Positions 35,765 to 44,217 of a stretch of DNA of 64,000 bases are shown here, in pieces; position 1 is the first letter of the stretch, and the number at the start of each line of letters is the position of its first letter. Both the position numbers and the translations under genes were made by a program. Source of the stretch: Acetobacteraceae bacterium (GTDB lineage: Bacteria > Pseudomonadota > Alphaproteobacteria > Acetobacterales > Acetobacteraceae). The notes beneath the pieces are model-generated. The model had not been told where the DNA came from. It saw only the letters and a program-made list of their open reading frames with translations, and did no database searches. The stretch is from assembly GCA_027482245.1 (NCBI GenBank), contig JAIXWG010000038.1:1-64000 (forward strand), written 5' to 3'.

Positions 35765-36676
35765 TCAGCGGCGCAGGAAATCCCGCAACGGGATGACGGT
35801 CTCGGCCGGCGCCTCCTCCATCGGCACATGGCCGATGCCGGGGAAGGTGACCACGCGGCTGTCGCGGAGCGCCGCGGTGTAGTCGGCGGCGTTGGCGACG
35901 GGCACCATGGCATCGGCCTGACCCCAGAGCAGCAGGGTCGGTGCCTCGATGCGTCGGAGCAGCGGCACGGGATCGACCAGCGCGCCCTGCGCCATGCGGT
36001 CCAGGATCGCCTGCCGCACGCCGGGCACCAGCAGCATGTCGCGGTAGCGCGCCAGCGTCGCATCGGCCAGCACGGCGGGGTTGCCATAGGCGGGCGCCAG
36101 GCTGGATCGCAGCAGGCTGTCCGGCAGCGTGTAGGGCAGCACGCGCGCCAGCAGGGGGACGGAGGGCGTGGTGCCATAACCGCGGCCGGGACTCGCGAAG
36201 CCGTCCGGCGCCATCAGCACCAGGCGATCGACGCGCGCGGGATGGGTCGCTGCGAAGGTCCAGGCGATGCGCCCGCCCATGGAACTGCCGACGAGGCTCG
36301 CGCGGGGCAGCGCCAGGCGGTCCATCAGCGACAGGATCACCGTCATGCTGCGGGCATCGGTGTAGTCGCCGGTGGGATCGGGTCCCGTCAGGCCGAAACC
36401 CGGCAGGTCGAAGCGGATGACACGGAACTCGCCTTCCAGCGCCTTGGCCCAATCCTCCCAGGTGTGGAGGGATGAGGCGAAGCCGTGCAGGAAGATCACG
36501 GGCGGCGCCGTGCGCGGCCCCGTGTCCCGCACATGCAGGCGCAGCCCCGCGACGGGCTGGAAATCCGCCGGCCGCGCATACTGCGCCTCCAACTCGGCGC
36601 GCGGCTTGTCCGGCGTGTAGAGCCAGCCGCCGCCGAGCAGCAGCACCACCAGCGCGATGATCGCGGCGGCGGTCAT
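35765..36676 (-). CDS. Membrane-anchored alpha/beta hydrolase
   Basis: A 303-residue hydrolase. Residues 3-20 (AAAIIALVVLLLGGGWLY) form one N-terminal membrane segment, with the catalytic domain expected in the periplasm. The oxyanion motif is IFLHGFASSLHTWEDW, the nucleophile Ser is in LVGSSMGGRIAW (about 142), Asp is in LLWGQADAMVP and His in GIGHVPMEEAP. Esterase, lipase or C-C hydrolase activity cannot be separated by sequence. Its start overlaps the stop of the upstream aldo/keto reductase gene (ATGA), so it is part of the mct-mcd operon. Confidence 0.87.
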   Translation of the reverse strand: MTAAAIIALVVLLLGGGWLYTPDKPRAELEAQYARPADFQPVAGLRLHVRDTGPRTAPPVIFLHGFASSLHTWEDWAKALEGEFRVIRFDLPGFGLTGPDPTGDYTDARSMTVILSLMDRLALPRASLVGSSMGGRIAWTFAATHPARVDRLVLMAPDGFASPGRGYGTTPSVPLLARVLPYTLPDSLLRSSLAPAYGNPAVLADATLARYRDMLLVPGVRQAILDRMAQGALVDPVPLLRRIEAPTLLLWGQADAMVPVANAADYTAALRDSRVVTFPGIGHVPMEEAPAETVIPLRDFLRR

Positions 36677-37623
36677 GCGGCGCTGGCGGCGTCCAGCGCG
36701 GCAATCGCCTCCGCATCCAGCGACAGCGCCGCACCCCGCAGCAGCGCCGCCAGCTGGTCCGGCGAGGTCGCGCTGGCGATGGGCGCGGCAAGCGCCGGGC
36801 GCGTGCGCAGCCAGGCGATCGCGACCTCCACCGGGGTGGCGCCGAGGCGCGATGCCACCGCATCCAGCGCCGCGATCACGCGCCAGCCGCGGTCATTCGC
36901 ATAGGCCGCCAGCGCCTTGGCGCGGGGGCGACCCTCGATGTCGGCGGCGCTGCGATACTTGCCCGTCAGGAACCCCGCGGCGACGCCGTAGAAGGGGATG
37001 ACGGCGACCTGGCGCGCGACGCAGAGCGGCTGCAGCGCGGCCTCGAACTCCGCGCGGTCCATCAGATTGTATTTCGGCTGCAAGGTCGCGTAGCGCGGCA
37101 GGCCCTGCGCCTCCGCCGTGTCCAGCGCCTCCGCCAGCTGCGTGGCGTCGTAGTTGGAGGCACCGATGGCGCGCACCTTCCCCTGCTCGATCAGGCGCTG
37201 GAAGGCGCCGAGCGTCTCCGCGATCGGCACCTCGGGATCGGGGCGATGGGCCTGGTAAAGGTCGATGTGATCGGTGCCGAGGCGCTTCAGCGAATCATCG
37301 ACGGATTGCGCGATCCAGCGCGGGGACAGGCCCGTGCGGTCCGGGCCGAGCTCCATGCCCACCTTGGTCGCGATCACCACGCGGTTGCGCGCGCCGCGCG
37401 CCTTCATCCAGGCGCCGATGATCGTCTCCGACTCGCCGCCGACATGGCCGGGCACCCAGCGGGAATAGACATCGGCGGTGTCGATGGCGTTGAAGCCGGC
37501 ATCGACGAAGGCATCGAGCAGGCGGAAGGACATCGCCTCATCCGCCGTCCAGCCGAAGACGTTGCCGCCGAACATCAGCGGCGCGATCGACAATCCCGTC
37601 CCGCCCAGGGCCACGCGTTCCAT
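36673..37623 (-). CDS. Aldo/keto reductase
   Basis: A 316-residue NADPH-dependent reductase. GFNAIDTADVYSRW carries the catalytic Asp and Tyr, VVIATKVGMEL the Lys, and IDLYQAHRPDPE the His. ATG 37623 is favoured over 37629 because a gaggga site lies 6 bases upstream. It starts 10 bases after mcd and overlaps the following hydrolase gene. It could reduce a pathway aldehyde or ketone, but nothing fixes its substrate. Confidence 0.88.
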   Translation of the reverse strand: MERVALGGTGLSIAPLMFGGNVFGWTADEAMSFRLLDAFVDAGFNAIDTADVYSRWVPGHVGGESETIIGAWMKARGARNRVVIATKVGMELGPDRTGLSPRWIAQSVDDSLKRLGTDHIDLYQAHRPDPEVPIAETLGAFQRLIEQGKVRAIGASNYDATQLAEALDTAEAQGLPRYATLQPKYNLMDRAEFEAALQPLCVARQVAVIPFYGVAAGFLTGKYRSAADIEGRPRAKALAAYANDRGWRVIAALDAVASRLGATPVEVAIAWLRTRPALAAPIASATSPDQLAALLRGAALSLDAEAIAALDAASAA

Positions 37624-37633
37624 GGTCATTCCC

Positions 37634-39301
37634 TCAGTTGATGCGGCCGAGCAGGCCGCGGACGATGACCTGCGCCTGGATCTCCGCGGCACCCTCGAAG
37701 ATGTTGAGGATGCGGCTGTCGCAGAGCACGCGGCTGATCGGGTATTCGATGGCGTAGCCATTGCCGCCATGCACCTGCAGCGCGTTGTCGGCATTGGACC
37801 AGGCGACGCGCGCGGCGAGGAGCTTGGCCATCCCGGCCTCGATGTCGCAGCGGCGGCCGGCATCCTTCTGGCGGCCGGAGAAGTAGGTGAGCTGCCGCGC
37901 CATCATCGTCTCCGCCATCATCCAGGCGATCTTGCCGTGGACGCGGGGGAAATGAAGGGTCGCCTTGCCGAACTGCCTGCGGTCCCGCGCATAGGACACC
38001 GCGAGTTCCAGCGCGTTCTGCCCGACACCGAGGGCGCGCGCCGCCGTCTGGATGCGGGCGGACTCGAAGGTTTCCATCAACTGCTTGAAGCCGCGGCCCT
38101 CGACACCGCCGAGCAAGGCGGAGGCCGGAACCTCGAACCCGTCGAAGGTGATCTCGTATTCGCGCATGCCGCGATAGCCGAGGACATGGATCTCCGTCCC
38201 CGCCATGCCCTTCGCCGGGAACAGGTTTTCGTCGGTTCCGCGCGGCTTCTCGGCGAGGAACATCGACAGGCCCTGATAGCCGGTGGAGCCGGGATCGGTG
38301 CGGACCAGCAGGGTCATCACATCGGAACGCGAGCCATGCGTGATCCAGGTCTTGGCGCCGTAGACGCGATAGATGTCGCCATCCCGCACCGCGCGCGTGC
38401 GCAGGCTGCCGAGGTCCGAACCCGTATCCGGTTCCGTGAACACCGCCGTCGGCAGGATGTCCCCGGACGCGATGCCTGGCAGGAACTTCTGCTGCTGCTC
38501 CGGCGTGCCGGCCAGGCGGATCAGCTCCGCCGCGATCTCGGAGCGCGTGCCGAGCGAGCCCACGCCGATATAGCCCGCGCTCAGCGCCTCCGAGACCAGG
38601 CACATCGCGACCTTGCCGAGGCCGAGGCCGCCGAATTCCTCCGGCACCGTCAGCCCGAAGACGCCCATCTCCGACAGCTTGGCGATGAGGTCGAGCGGGA
38701 TCAGCTCGTTCCGCTGGTGCCAGCCCTGCGCGAAGGGCGTGACCTCCGCGGCCGCGAACTTCACGAACTGGTCCCAGGTCGCTTCCAGCAGCTCATCCTG
38801 CAGATGCGGCGCGCCATACAGCCCCTCCGCGGCGGAGAGGGCGAGGTCATGCCGCACCGCCTCCAGCGCGCGGGGATCGGAGAGCGCGGCCAGCGCGGGT
38901 TCCGCGAGGAAGCGCGCCACATCGGCATCGGCCACGCCGAGGTCGCGCGGGCGCACCATCTCGACCTGGCTCATGGGGATGCCGCCCGCGAGCTGCGCGA
39001 GGTACTCCGCGAAGCCGAGATGCAGGATGCCCTGTTCCACCGGCGTGAAGCGCCCGGCTTCCTGCAGGCGCTCCGCCCAGCGCAGCGTCTCGCGCAGCGC
39101 TTCCACATAGGTCGCGACCCAGGCCAGGCCGTGGGCGGCGAATTGGTGCCGCTCCAGCGCCGCGGCGTCGACCTTGCCGCCGGGTGCCACCAGCGCGCCG
39201 ACCTGGTGCCGCGCCACCTCCGCCAGGCGCTCCGCCGCCACCAACCCGGCCGCGCATTGCGCCAGCAGGTCCCGCGCCTCGATCCTCACCATCGCATCCA
39301 T
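37634..39301 (-). CDS. mcd: Methylsuccinyl-CoA dehydrogenase (acyl-CoA dehydrogenase with N-terminal extension)
   Basis: A 555-residue FAD flavoprotein. Residues from about 175 are a normal acyl-CoA dehydrogenase (GVFGLTVPEEFGGLGLG, FTEPDTGSDLGSLRT, QVHGGNGYAIEYPISR, with the catalytic Glu in NIFEGAAEIQ). The first 170 residues form the extra domain typical of (2S)-methylsuccinyl-CoA dehydrogenase of the ethylmalonyl-CoA pathway, with AAHGLAWVATYVEALR, GFAEYLAQLAGGIPMSQ and VRPRDLGV. That enzyme makes mesaconyl-C1-CoA. The neighbouring mct acts on exactly this product, supporting the call. Starts at 39301 and 39292 are both possible. The ccr, ecm and mch genes are not in the window. Confidence 0.82.
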   Translation of the reverse strand: MDAMVRIEARDLLAQCAAGLVAAERLAEVARHQVGALVAPGGKVDAAALERHQFAAHGLAWVATYVEALRETLRWAERLQEAGRFTPVEQGILHLGFAEYLAQLAGGIPMSQVEMVRPRDLGVADADVARFLAEPALAALSDPRALEAVRHDLALSAAEGLYGAPHLQDELLEATWDQFVKFAAAEVTPFAQGWHQRNELIPLDLIAKLSEMGVFGLTVPEEFGGLGLGKVAMCLVSEALSAGYIGVGSLGTRSEIAAELIRLAGTPEQQQKFLPGIASGDILPTAVFTEPDTGSDLGSLRTRAVRDGDIYRVYGAKTWITHGSRSDVMTLLVRTDPGSTGYQGLSMFLAEKPRGTDENLFPAKGMAGTEIHVLGYRGMREYEITFDGFEVPASALLGGVEGRGFKQLMETFESARIQTAARALGVGQNALELAVSYARDRRQFGKATLHFPRVHGKIAWMMAETMMARQLTYFSGRQKDAGRRCDIEAGMAKLLAARVAWSNADNALQVHGGNGYAIEYPISRVLCDSRILNIFEGAAEIQAQVIVRGLLGRIN

Positions 39302-39302
39302 G

Positions 39303-40529
39303 TCAGTGATCCCCGGCACCGGCAACGATGCCGGCATCATGCAGTTTTCCGATCGCGGACATGGTGAGGCCCAGCTTTTCCGCCAGAACCATGTCGGTGT
39401 GCTCCCCAAGGCGTGGCGCCGGCACCGGCGGCAGCCGCACCGCGCGGCCGCCGAAGCTCAGCGGGATGGCCGGCGCCAGCAGGCGGCCGATGCCGGGCTG
39501 CTCGATTTCGGCGAAGAGCGGGTTCGCGGTGGAGCATCGCGCATCCTCCCGCACCAGCTGGCCGAAATCCTGGTAGGGGCCCCAGAGGATGCCGCTGCCC
39601 TCGAAGGCCGCGGTGATCTCCGCCAGCGTGCGCTTCGCGAACCAGGGCGCCAGCACGGCGGAGATGGCGTGCCGCGCCTCGAACCGCCCGCCCTCGTCAT
39701 CGAGGTCCACGTCCAGCATCGGGCCGATCATCGCGATCTTGTCGCTGAGGCCCGTGGCCTTGCCGATCGCCTTCCACTGGCGGCCGGAGATGGCGGCGAT
39801 CATGATGCGGCGGCCGTCGCTGGTCGGGAAATCCTTGCCATAGGCGCCGTAGAGGTCGTTGCCGAGCGGCGGCCGCACCGCGCCATTCACCTGCACATCC
39901 GCGACGTAGCCGAGGTTGGCGACGGTCGCGAGCATCACGTCCGACAGCGCCAGCGTCACCTCCCGCCCCTGGCCATCGCGCTTCCGCGCGCGTTCCGCGG
40001 CCAGCAGCCCGGTCGAGAGGTAGAGGCCCGCCGCGACGTCCCAGGCCGGCAGCACATGGTTGACGGGATCGCCGCCAGTGCCGGTGGCCATCGGGAAGCC
40101 GCTGGCGCAATTCACGGTGTAGTCCACGGCGCCGGAGCCGTCATGGTTGCCGGTCAGCTTCAGCATGATCAGGTCGGCGCGCTTCGCCGACAGCGCGGCG
40201 TGGCTCATCCAGCCGCTGGCGGGCAGGTTGGTCAGCAGGATGCCGCGGCCTTCGCCGGGCTGGGTGATGAGGGCGGTCGCGATCTCCCGCCCCTCCGGCG
40301 TGTTCAGCGCCAGGCAGACGGACCGCTTGCCCTTGTTGAGGCTGGCCCAGTAGAGGCTGCGGCCGTTGGGGGCGAGAGGCCAGCGGCCATGGTCGATGTT
40401 GCCGCCGATCGGGTCGATGCGGATCACCTCCGCCCCCATCTGCGCCAGCGTCATGCCGCCCATCGGTGCCGCGACGAAGGCCGAGACCTCCACCACGCTG
40501 AGATCGGCAAGGATGGCGTCACTGGTCAT
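39303..40529 (-). CDS. mct: Mesaconyl-CoA C1-C4 CoA transferase-like (2-methylfumaryl-CoA isomerase), CaiB/BaiF family
   Basis: A 408-residue class III CoA-transferase. Recalled similarity to Mct of the Chloroflexus 3-hydroxypropionate bicycle runs through the protein: VVEVSAFVAAPMGGMTLAQMGAEVIR, DPIGG, WASLNKGKRS, VDYTVN, VNHVLPAWD, YGAYGKDF, WAPWFAKRTLAE-like and PAPRLGEHTD segments. The putative catalytic Asp164 lies in LPAWDVAAG. Mct moves CoA within mesaconyl-CoA from C1 to C4 without an external acceptor. It is first in a minus-strand operon, one base before mcd, whose product is its predicted substrate. A generic formyl-CoA-type transferase is the alternative. Confidence 0.75.
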   Translation of the reverse strand: MTSDAILADLSVVEVSAFVAAPMGGMTLAQMGAEVIRIDPIGGNIDHGRWPLAPNGRSLYWASLNKGKRSVCLALNTPEGREIATALITQPGEGRGILLTNLPASGWMSHAALSAKRADLIMLKLTGNHDGSGAVDYTVNCASGFPMATGTGGDPVNHVLPAWDVAAGLYLSTGLLAAERARKRDGQGREVTLALSDVMLATVANLGYVADVQVNGAVRPPLGNDLYGAYGKDFPTSDGRRIMIAAISGRQWKAIGKATGLSDKIAMIGPMLDVDLDDEGGRFEARHAISAVLAPWFAKRTLAEITAAFEGSGILWGPYQDFGQLVREDARCSTANPLFAEIEQPGIGRLLAPAIPLSFGGRAVRLPPVPAPRLGEHTDMVLAEKLGLTMSAIGKLHDAGIVAGAGDH

Positions 40530-40560
40530 GCGAGGGGCCCCGGGCGTGTTCCTACCCGCC

Positions 40561-40566
40561 AGTATA
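40561..40566 (-). promoter_or_regulatory. Possible -10 element (TATACT) for the mct operon
   Basis: Reading on the minus strand, TATACT lies 32 bases upstream of the mct ATG in the 121-base divergent spacer. No good -35 is seen at 16-18 bases, so this is weak. Confidence 0.3.
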
Positions 40567-40650
40567 GCGCGCCGCCCGCGCCCGCCCACCCTTGACCCCA
40601 TACGCGCGGCGTGATCGACCCCGGGCAAACCAGCCAGAGGAAGGCCATTC

Positions 40651-41709
40651 ATGAAAATCATCGTGCTGCCCGGCGACGGCATCGGCCCCGAGATCACGGA
40701 AGCCACCACCGGCGTGCTGCGCGCGGCCTCCGAGGCCTTCCAGCTCGGCATCGAGATGGAGCATGACGTGGTGGGGCTGGAGAGCTTCCGCCTGCATGGC
40801 ACGACGGTGAAGCCGGAGCTGCTGGACCGCGTGAAGGCGGCGGATGGCTTCGTGATGGGGCCGACCTCGACGCTCGACTACAAAAAGGGCGATGCGAAGC
40901 AGGTCGGACCCTCGGCGTTCTTCCGCAAGGGGCTCGACCTCTACGCCAATATCCGTCCCGCGCGCACCTATGCGGGCATGCCCGCGCGGCTCGGGCAGTT
41001 CGACCTGGTGGTGGTGCGGGAGAATACAGAGGGCTTCTACGCCGACCGCAACATGGAAGCGGGCAATGCGGAGATCCTCGTGACGCCCGATGTCGTCGTC
41101 TCCATGCGCAAGATCACGCGCCCGGCCTGCCTCCGCATCGCGCGCAGCGCCTTCGAACTGGCGCAGCGGCGCCGCGGCAAGGTGACGGCGGTGCACAAGG
41201 CCAATGTGCTGAGCGTCGGCGACGGCATGTTTTTGCAGTGCTGCCGGGAGGTGCAGAAGGAGTTCCCGGCGATCGAGCTGGAGGAAGTGATCGTCGACGC
41301 GATGATGGCACATGTCGTGCGCAACCCCGCGCGCTTCGACGTCATCGTCACCACCAACATGTTCGGCGATATCCTCTCCGACCTCACGGCCGAGATGTCG
41401 GGCAGCCTCGGCCTGGGCGGGTCGCTGAATGCGGGGGCGGAGACGGCGATGGCGCAGGCCGCGCATGGATCGGCGCCGGACATCGCGGGGCAGGGCATCG
41501 CCAATCCGGCCTCCCTGATTCTCTCGGCCGCGCTGCTGCTGTCCTGGCACGGGCGCAGGAAGGGCGAGGCGCGCTATGTCGAGGCCGGGACGGCGATCGA
41601 GCAGGCGATGGCGGATGCGATCGCGGCCGGCGAATGCACGCGCGACATCGGCGGCAAGCTCGGCACCGAAGCGGCGGGCGCCGCGGTGGCGGCGCGGCTG
41701 AAGCGTTGA
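40651..41709 (+). CDS. Isocitrate/isopropylmalate dehydrogenase-family enzyme
   Basis: A 352-residue NAD(P)-dependent beta-decarboxylating dehydrogenase. Landmarks are IVLPGDGIGPEI, VVVRENTEGFYADRNME (substrate loop), VHKANVLSVGDGMF, VTTNMFGDILSDL (Mg-binding) and AAHGSAPDIAGQGIANP. The family covers isocitrate, 3-isopropylmalate, tartrate, homoisocitrate and methylmalate dehydrogenases. The chain alone does not decide which, although leuB proper normally sits with leuCD. Divergence from mct-mcd makes a C5 methyl-branched dicarboxylate such as beta-methylmalate a reasonable guess. The aggaagg site upstream supports the start. Confidence 0.85.
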   Translation: MKIIVLPGDGIGPEITEATTGVLRAASEAFQLGIEMEHDVVGLESFRLHGTTVKPELLDRVKAADGFVMGPTSTLDYKKGDAKQVGPSAFFRKGLDLYANIRPARTYAGMPARLGQFDLVVVRENTEGFYADRNMEAGNAEILVTPDVVVSMRKITRPACLRIARSAFELAQRRRGKVTAVHKANVLSVGDGMFLQCCREVQKEFPAIELEEVIVDAMMAHVVRNPARFDVIVTTNMFGDILSDLTAEMSGSLGLGGSLNAGAETAMAQAAHGSAPDIAGQGIANPASLILSAALLLSWHGRRKGEARYVEAGTAIEQAMADAIAAGECTRDIGGKLGTEAAGAAVAARLKR

Positions 41710-41716
41710 TCTTTTC

Positions 41717-41818
41717 TGCCCTCAAGCGCCAGGCGGCCCCTCCGGGGCCTTGGCTCGCCGCATAAGCGGCGGCGCCCGTTCGGGCGCTCGGCCGACTTTG
41801 TCGGCCGCAGGCCGCTCC
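41717..41818 (+). repeat. Mosaic palindromic repeat, copy B
   Basis: TGCCCTCAAGCGCC, then a TCC-loop hairpin with arms ggcccc/ggggcc (41735-41749), TTGGCTCG, GCATAAGCGGC, a gcgcccg-tt-cgggcgc hairpin and a cggccgac-ttt-gtcggccg hairpin ending GCAGGCCGCTCC. It begins 8 bases after the dehydrogenase stop and fills a convergent spacer. It lacks the cgtgcc hairpin of copies A and D. Confidence 0.8.
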
Positions 41819-41830
41819 TCGCGCCGTTGG

Positions 41831-44116
41831 CTAGTTCTGCGACGCCAGCGCTGCCCAGACCCGCGCTGGCGTCATCGGCAGTTCGATGTGGGTCACGCCA
41901 TCCTCCGCCAGCGCGTCGATCACGGCGTTGGCGATGGCGGCGGGGGCGCCGTTGGTCGGCAATTCGCCGACCCCCTTGATGCCGAGGATGTTGTTGGGCG
42001 AGGGCGTCGGGACGGAGATCCAGTCGAGATCGGGAAAATCGCCGGCGCGCGGCATGGCGTAGTCCATCAGCGTCGCGGCCTGCATCTGCCCGTCCGGATC
42101 GTAGCGGGCGTCCTCCATCAGCGCCTGGCCGATGCCGGCGGCGTAGCCGCCATGCAGTTGCCCGCCGAGCAGCAGCGGGTTCACGACCAGGCCCGCATCG
42201 ATGGCGGCGGCGAAGCGGTCGAGCGTCACGGCGCCGGTCTCGGGATCGACCTCCACCTCCGCAATGGCGATGCCGGTGGGCCAGGTTTCGACGGTATCGG
42301 CGAAATCGGCGCTCGCGCTCATGCCACCGAGGCGATGCGCCAGCTCCGGCAGCGTGATGCGGCGGTCGGTGCCGGCGATGGCGTAGGCGCCGGCCTCGAA
42401 GACGATGTCGATGGCGGCGGCCTCCAGCGCCTCCGCCGCCGCTTCGCGGCCTTCCTCGATCAGCGTGTCGGCGGCGCGGGTCATGGTGGCCCCGGAGATG
42501 ATGGTGGAGGAGGAGCCGCCGGTGCCGCCGCCGCGCGCGATCCTGTCGCTGTCGCCCTGCACGATGCGGATCAGCGCGGGATCGATGCCGAGCCGCGCGG
42601 CAAGGATCTGGGCGTAGGCTGTCGCATGGCCCTGGCCCTGGCTCTGCGTGCCCGTGCGCGCCTCCACCGTACCGTCGGGCAGCACGCTGACGCCGGAGGT
42701 CTCCGTCCCCCAGCCGCCGGAGCCGTGCAGATGGCAGGAGAAGCCGCGGCCGCGGCGCAACCCCTTCGCGCGCGACGATGCGCGACGGGCGGCGTAGCCG
42801 GCATCATCGGCACGGGCCAGGACCCGGTCCATCAGCGCCGCGTAGTCACCGCTGTCGTAGCGGTAGCCGAGCGCGGTCGGGTGGGGGAAGGCATCGCGCG
42901 GGATCAGGTTCAGGCGCCGCAGCGCGACGGGGTCGCGGCCCGTGTCTCGCGCCGCCTGGTCCACCAGGCGTTCCAGCAGCACCAGCGCTTCCGGCTTGCC
43001 GGCGCCGCGCACGGCATCGACCGGCGCGGTATGGGTGAAGGCGCAGCGCAGATTGAGGTGGGCGGCCGGGATGGCGTAGAGGCCGGTGATGACCTTGGCC
43101 ATGCCGCCGGTCGGGATGGTGGGGTTCACGGTGGAGACATAGGCGCCGAAATTCGCCACGCCCTCCACGCGGATGGCGGTGAAGCGGCCCTCGGCATCGA
43201 GCGCCAGCGACGCTTCGGCGACGAGGTCGCGGGCGTGCGTGTCGGCGAGGTGATGTTCCGTGCGGTCCTGCACCCAGCGCACGTCGCGCTGCAGCGTCAT
43301 GGCGGCGAAGACGGCAAGCGCCTGTTCGGGATAGGGCGGCAGCTTGGGGCCGAAGCCGCCGCCAACATCCTCCGTCACCACGCGCAGCCGCTCGCGCGGG
43401 ATCTTCAGGATCTCGTCGCAGAGGATGCGATGCAGCAGGTGCACGCCCTGGGACGGCGTCGTCAGCGTGACGCGCCCTGCCTCCCACTGCGCGAGGGCGC
43501 CGCGAGGCTCGATGTAGCCGGCGAGGATGCGGGGCGATCGGAAGGCGACGCGCGCGATATGCGCGGCGGTGGCGAAGGCGGCGTCCACCGCGGCGGCGTC
43601 GCCCTTGTGCCAGTCGCAGACCAGGTTGCCGGGGGCTTCGTCATGGACAAGCGGCGCATCCGCGGCGAGCGCGTCGTCGCCGCGCACGACGGCGGGGAGG
43701 GGATCGTACTCCACCACGATGGCTTCCGCGGCGTCCCGCGCCTCCGCCAGCGTCGATGCCACGACCATGGCCACGATCTCGCCGACATGGCGGACGCGGT
43801 CGCGGGCGATGGGCAGGCGGGGGGGCTCGATGTGGCGGCGGCCGGCGGGGTCCTTGATCTCCGTCACGGCGGGGTTGTGGCCGAGCGCCGCGGTGTCTTC
43901 CGCCGTGATGATGGCCGCGACGCCCGGCATGGCGCGGGCCTCGGCGGCATCGATCGCGACTAGGCAGGCATGGGCGTGGGGGGAGCGGAGGAAGACGGCG
44001 TGCAGCGCCTGGGGTGCGGCGGCATCGGCCATGTAGCGGCCGCCGCCGGTCAGCAGGCGCGGGTCCTCCAGCCGCCGCATCGGTGAACCGAGACCCGGAA
44101 GGACGTCGAAGGCCAT
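41831..44116 (-). CDS. Xanthine dehydrogenase-family molybdopterin-binding subunit (CoxL-like)
   Basis: A 761-residue large subunit of a molybdenum hydroxylase. It begins GLGSPMRRLEDPRLLTGGGRYMAD as in CoxL-type subunits and has GGGFGPKLPPYPEQ, VDAVRGAGKPEA, TQSQGQGHATAYAQILA (cofactor region) and a C-terminal GVGELPTNGAPAAIANA carrying the catalytic Glu. Such enzymes hydroxylate purines, aldehydes, N-heterocycles or CO, and need FAD (CoxM) and 2Fe-2S (CoxS) subunits; neither is adjacent. Start 44116 follows aggggagc. It is divergent from a Bug gene. Confidence 0.9.
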   Translation of the reverse strand: MAFDVLPGLGSPMRRLEDPRLLTGGGRYMADAAAPQALHAVFLRSPHAHACLVAIDAAEARAMPGVAAIITAEDTAALGHNPAVTEIKDPAGRRHIEPPRLPIARDRVRHVGEIVAMVVASTLAEARDAAEAIVVEYDPLPAVVRGDDALAADAPLVHDEAPGNLVCDWHKGDAAAVDAAFATAAHIARVAFRSPRILAGYIEPRGALAQWEAGRVTLTTPSQGVHLLHRILCDEILKIPRERLRVVTEDVGGGFGPKLPPYPEQALAVFAAMTLQRDVRWVQDRTEHHLADTHARDLVAEASLALDAEGRFTAIRVEGVANFGAYVSTVNPTIPTGGMAKVITGLYAIPAAHLNLRCAFTHTAPVDAVRGAGKPEALVLLERLVDQAARDTGRDPVALRRLNLIPRDAFPHPTALGYRYDSGDYAALMDRVLARADDAGYAARRASSRAKGLRRGRGFSCHLHGSGGWGTETSGVSVLPDGTVEARTGTQSQGQGHATAYAQILAARLGIDPALIRIVQGDSDRIARGGGTGGSSSTIISGATMTRAADTLIEEGREAAAEALEAAAIDIVFEAGAYAIAGTDRRITLPELAHRLGGMSASADFADTVETWPTGIAIAEVEVDPETGAVTLDRFAAAIDAGLVVNPLLLGGQLHGGYAAGIGQALMEDARYDPDGQMQAATLMDYAMPRAGDFPDLDWISVPTPSPNNILGIKGVGELPTNGAPAAIANAVIDALAEDGVTHIELPMTPARVWAALASQN

Positions 44117-44217
44117 GCATGCTCCCCTGGCTGCGGGGACCATTGCCGCGTGGGACGCCGATTGCAACCGCGGGCGACCGGTGCCTAGGCTGTGCTGGGA
44201 TACAAGGGGTGCGGGCC

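Noticed and set aside
34342..36177. Longer start for the amidohydrolase at 36177
   Set aside because: The extra 148 codons overlap the alpha/beta hydrolase gene in another frame and are Arg/Pro/Cys-rich; the ATG at 35733 gives a normal family length.
41750..43963. Plus-strand frame opposite the molybdopterin subunit
   Set aside because: Its start lies in repeat copy B and the translation is low-complexity; the opposite strand is a complete CoxL-like protein.
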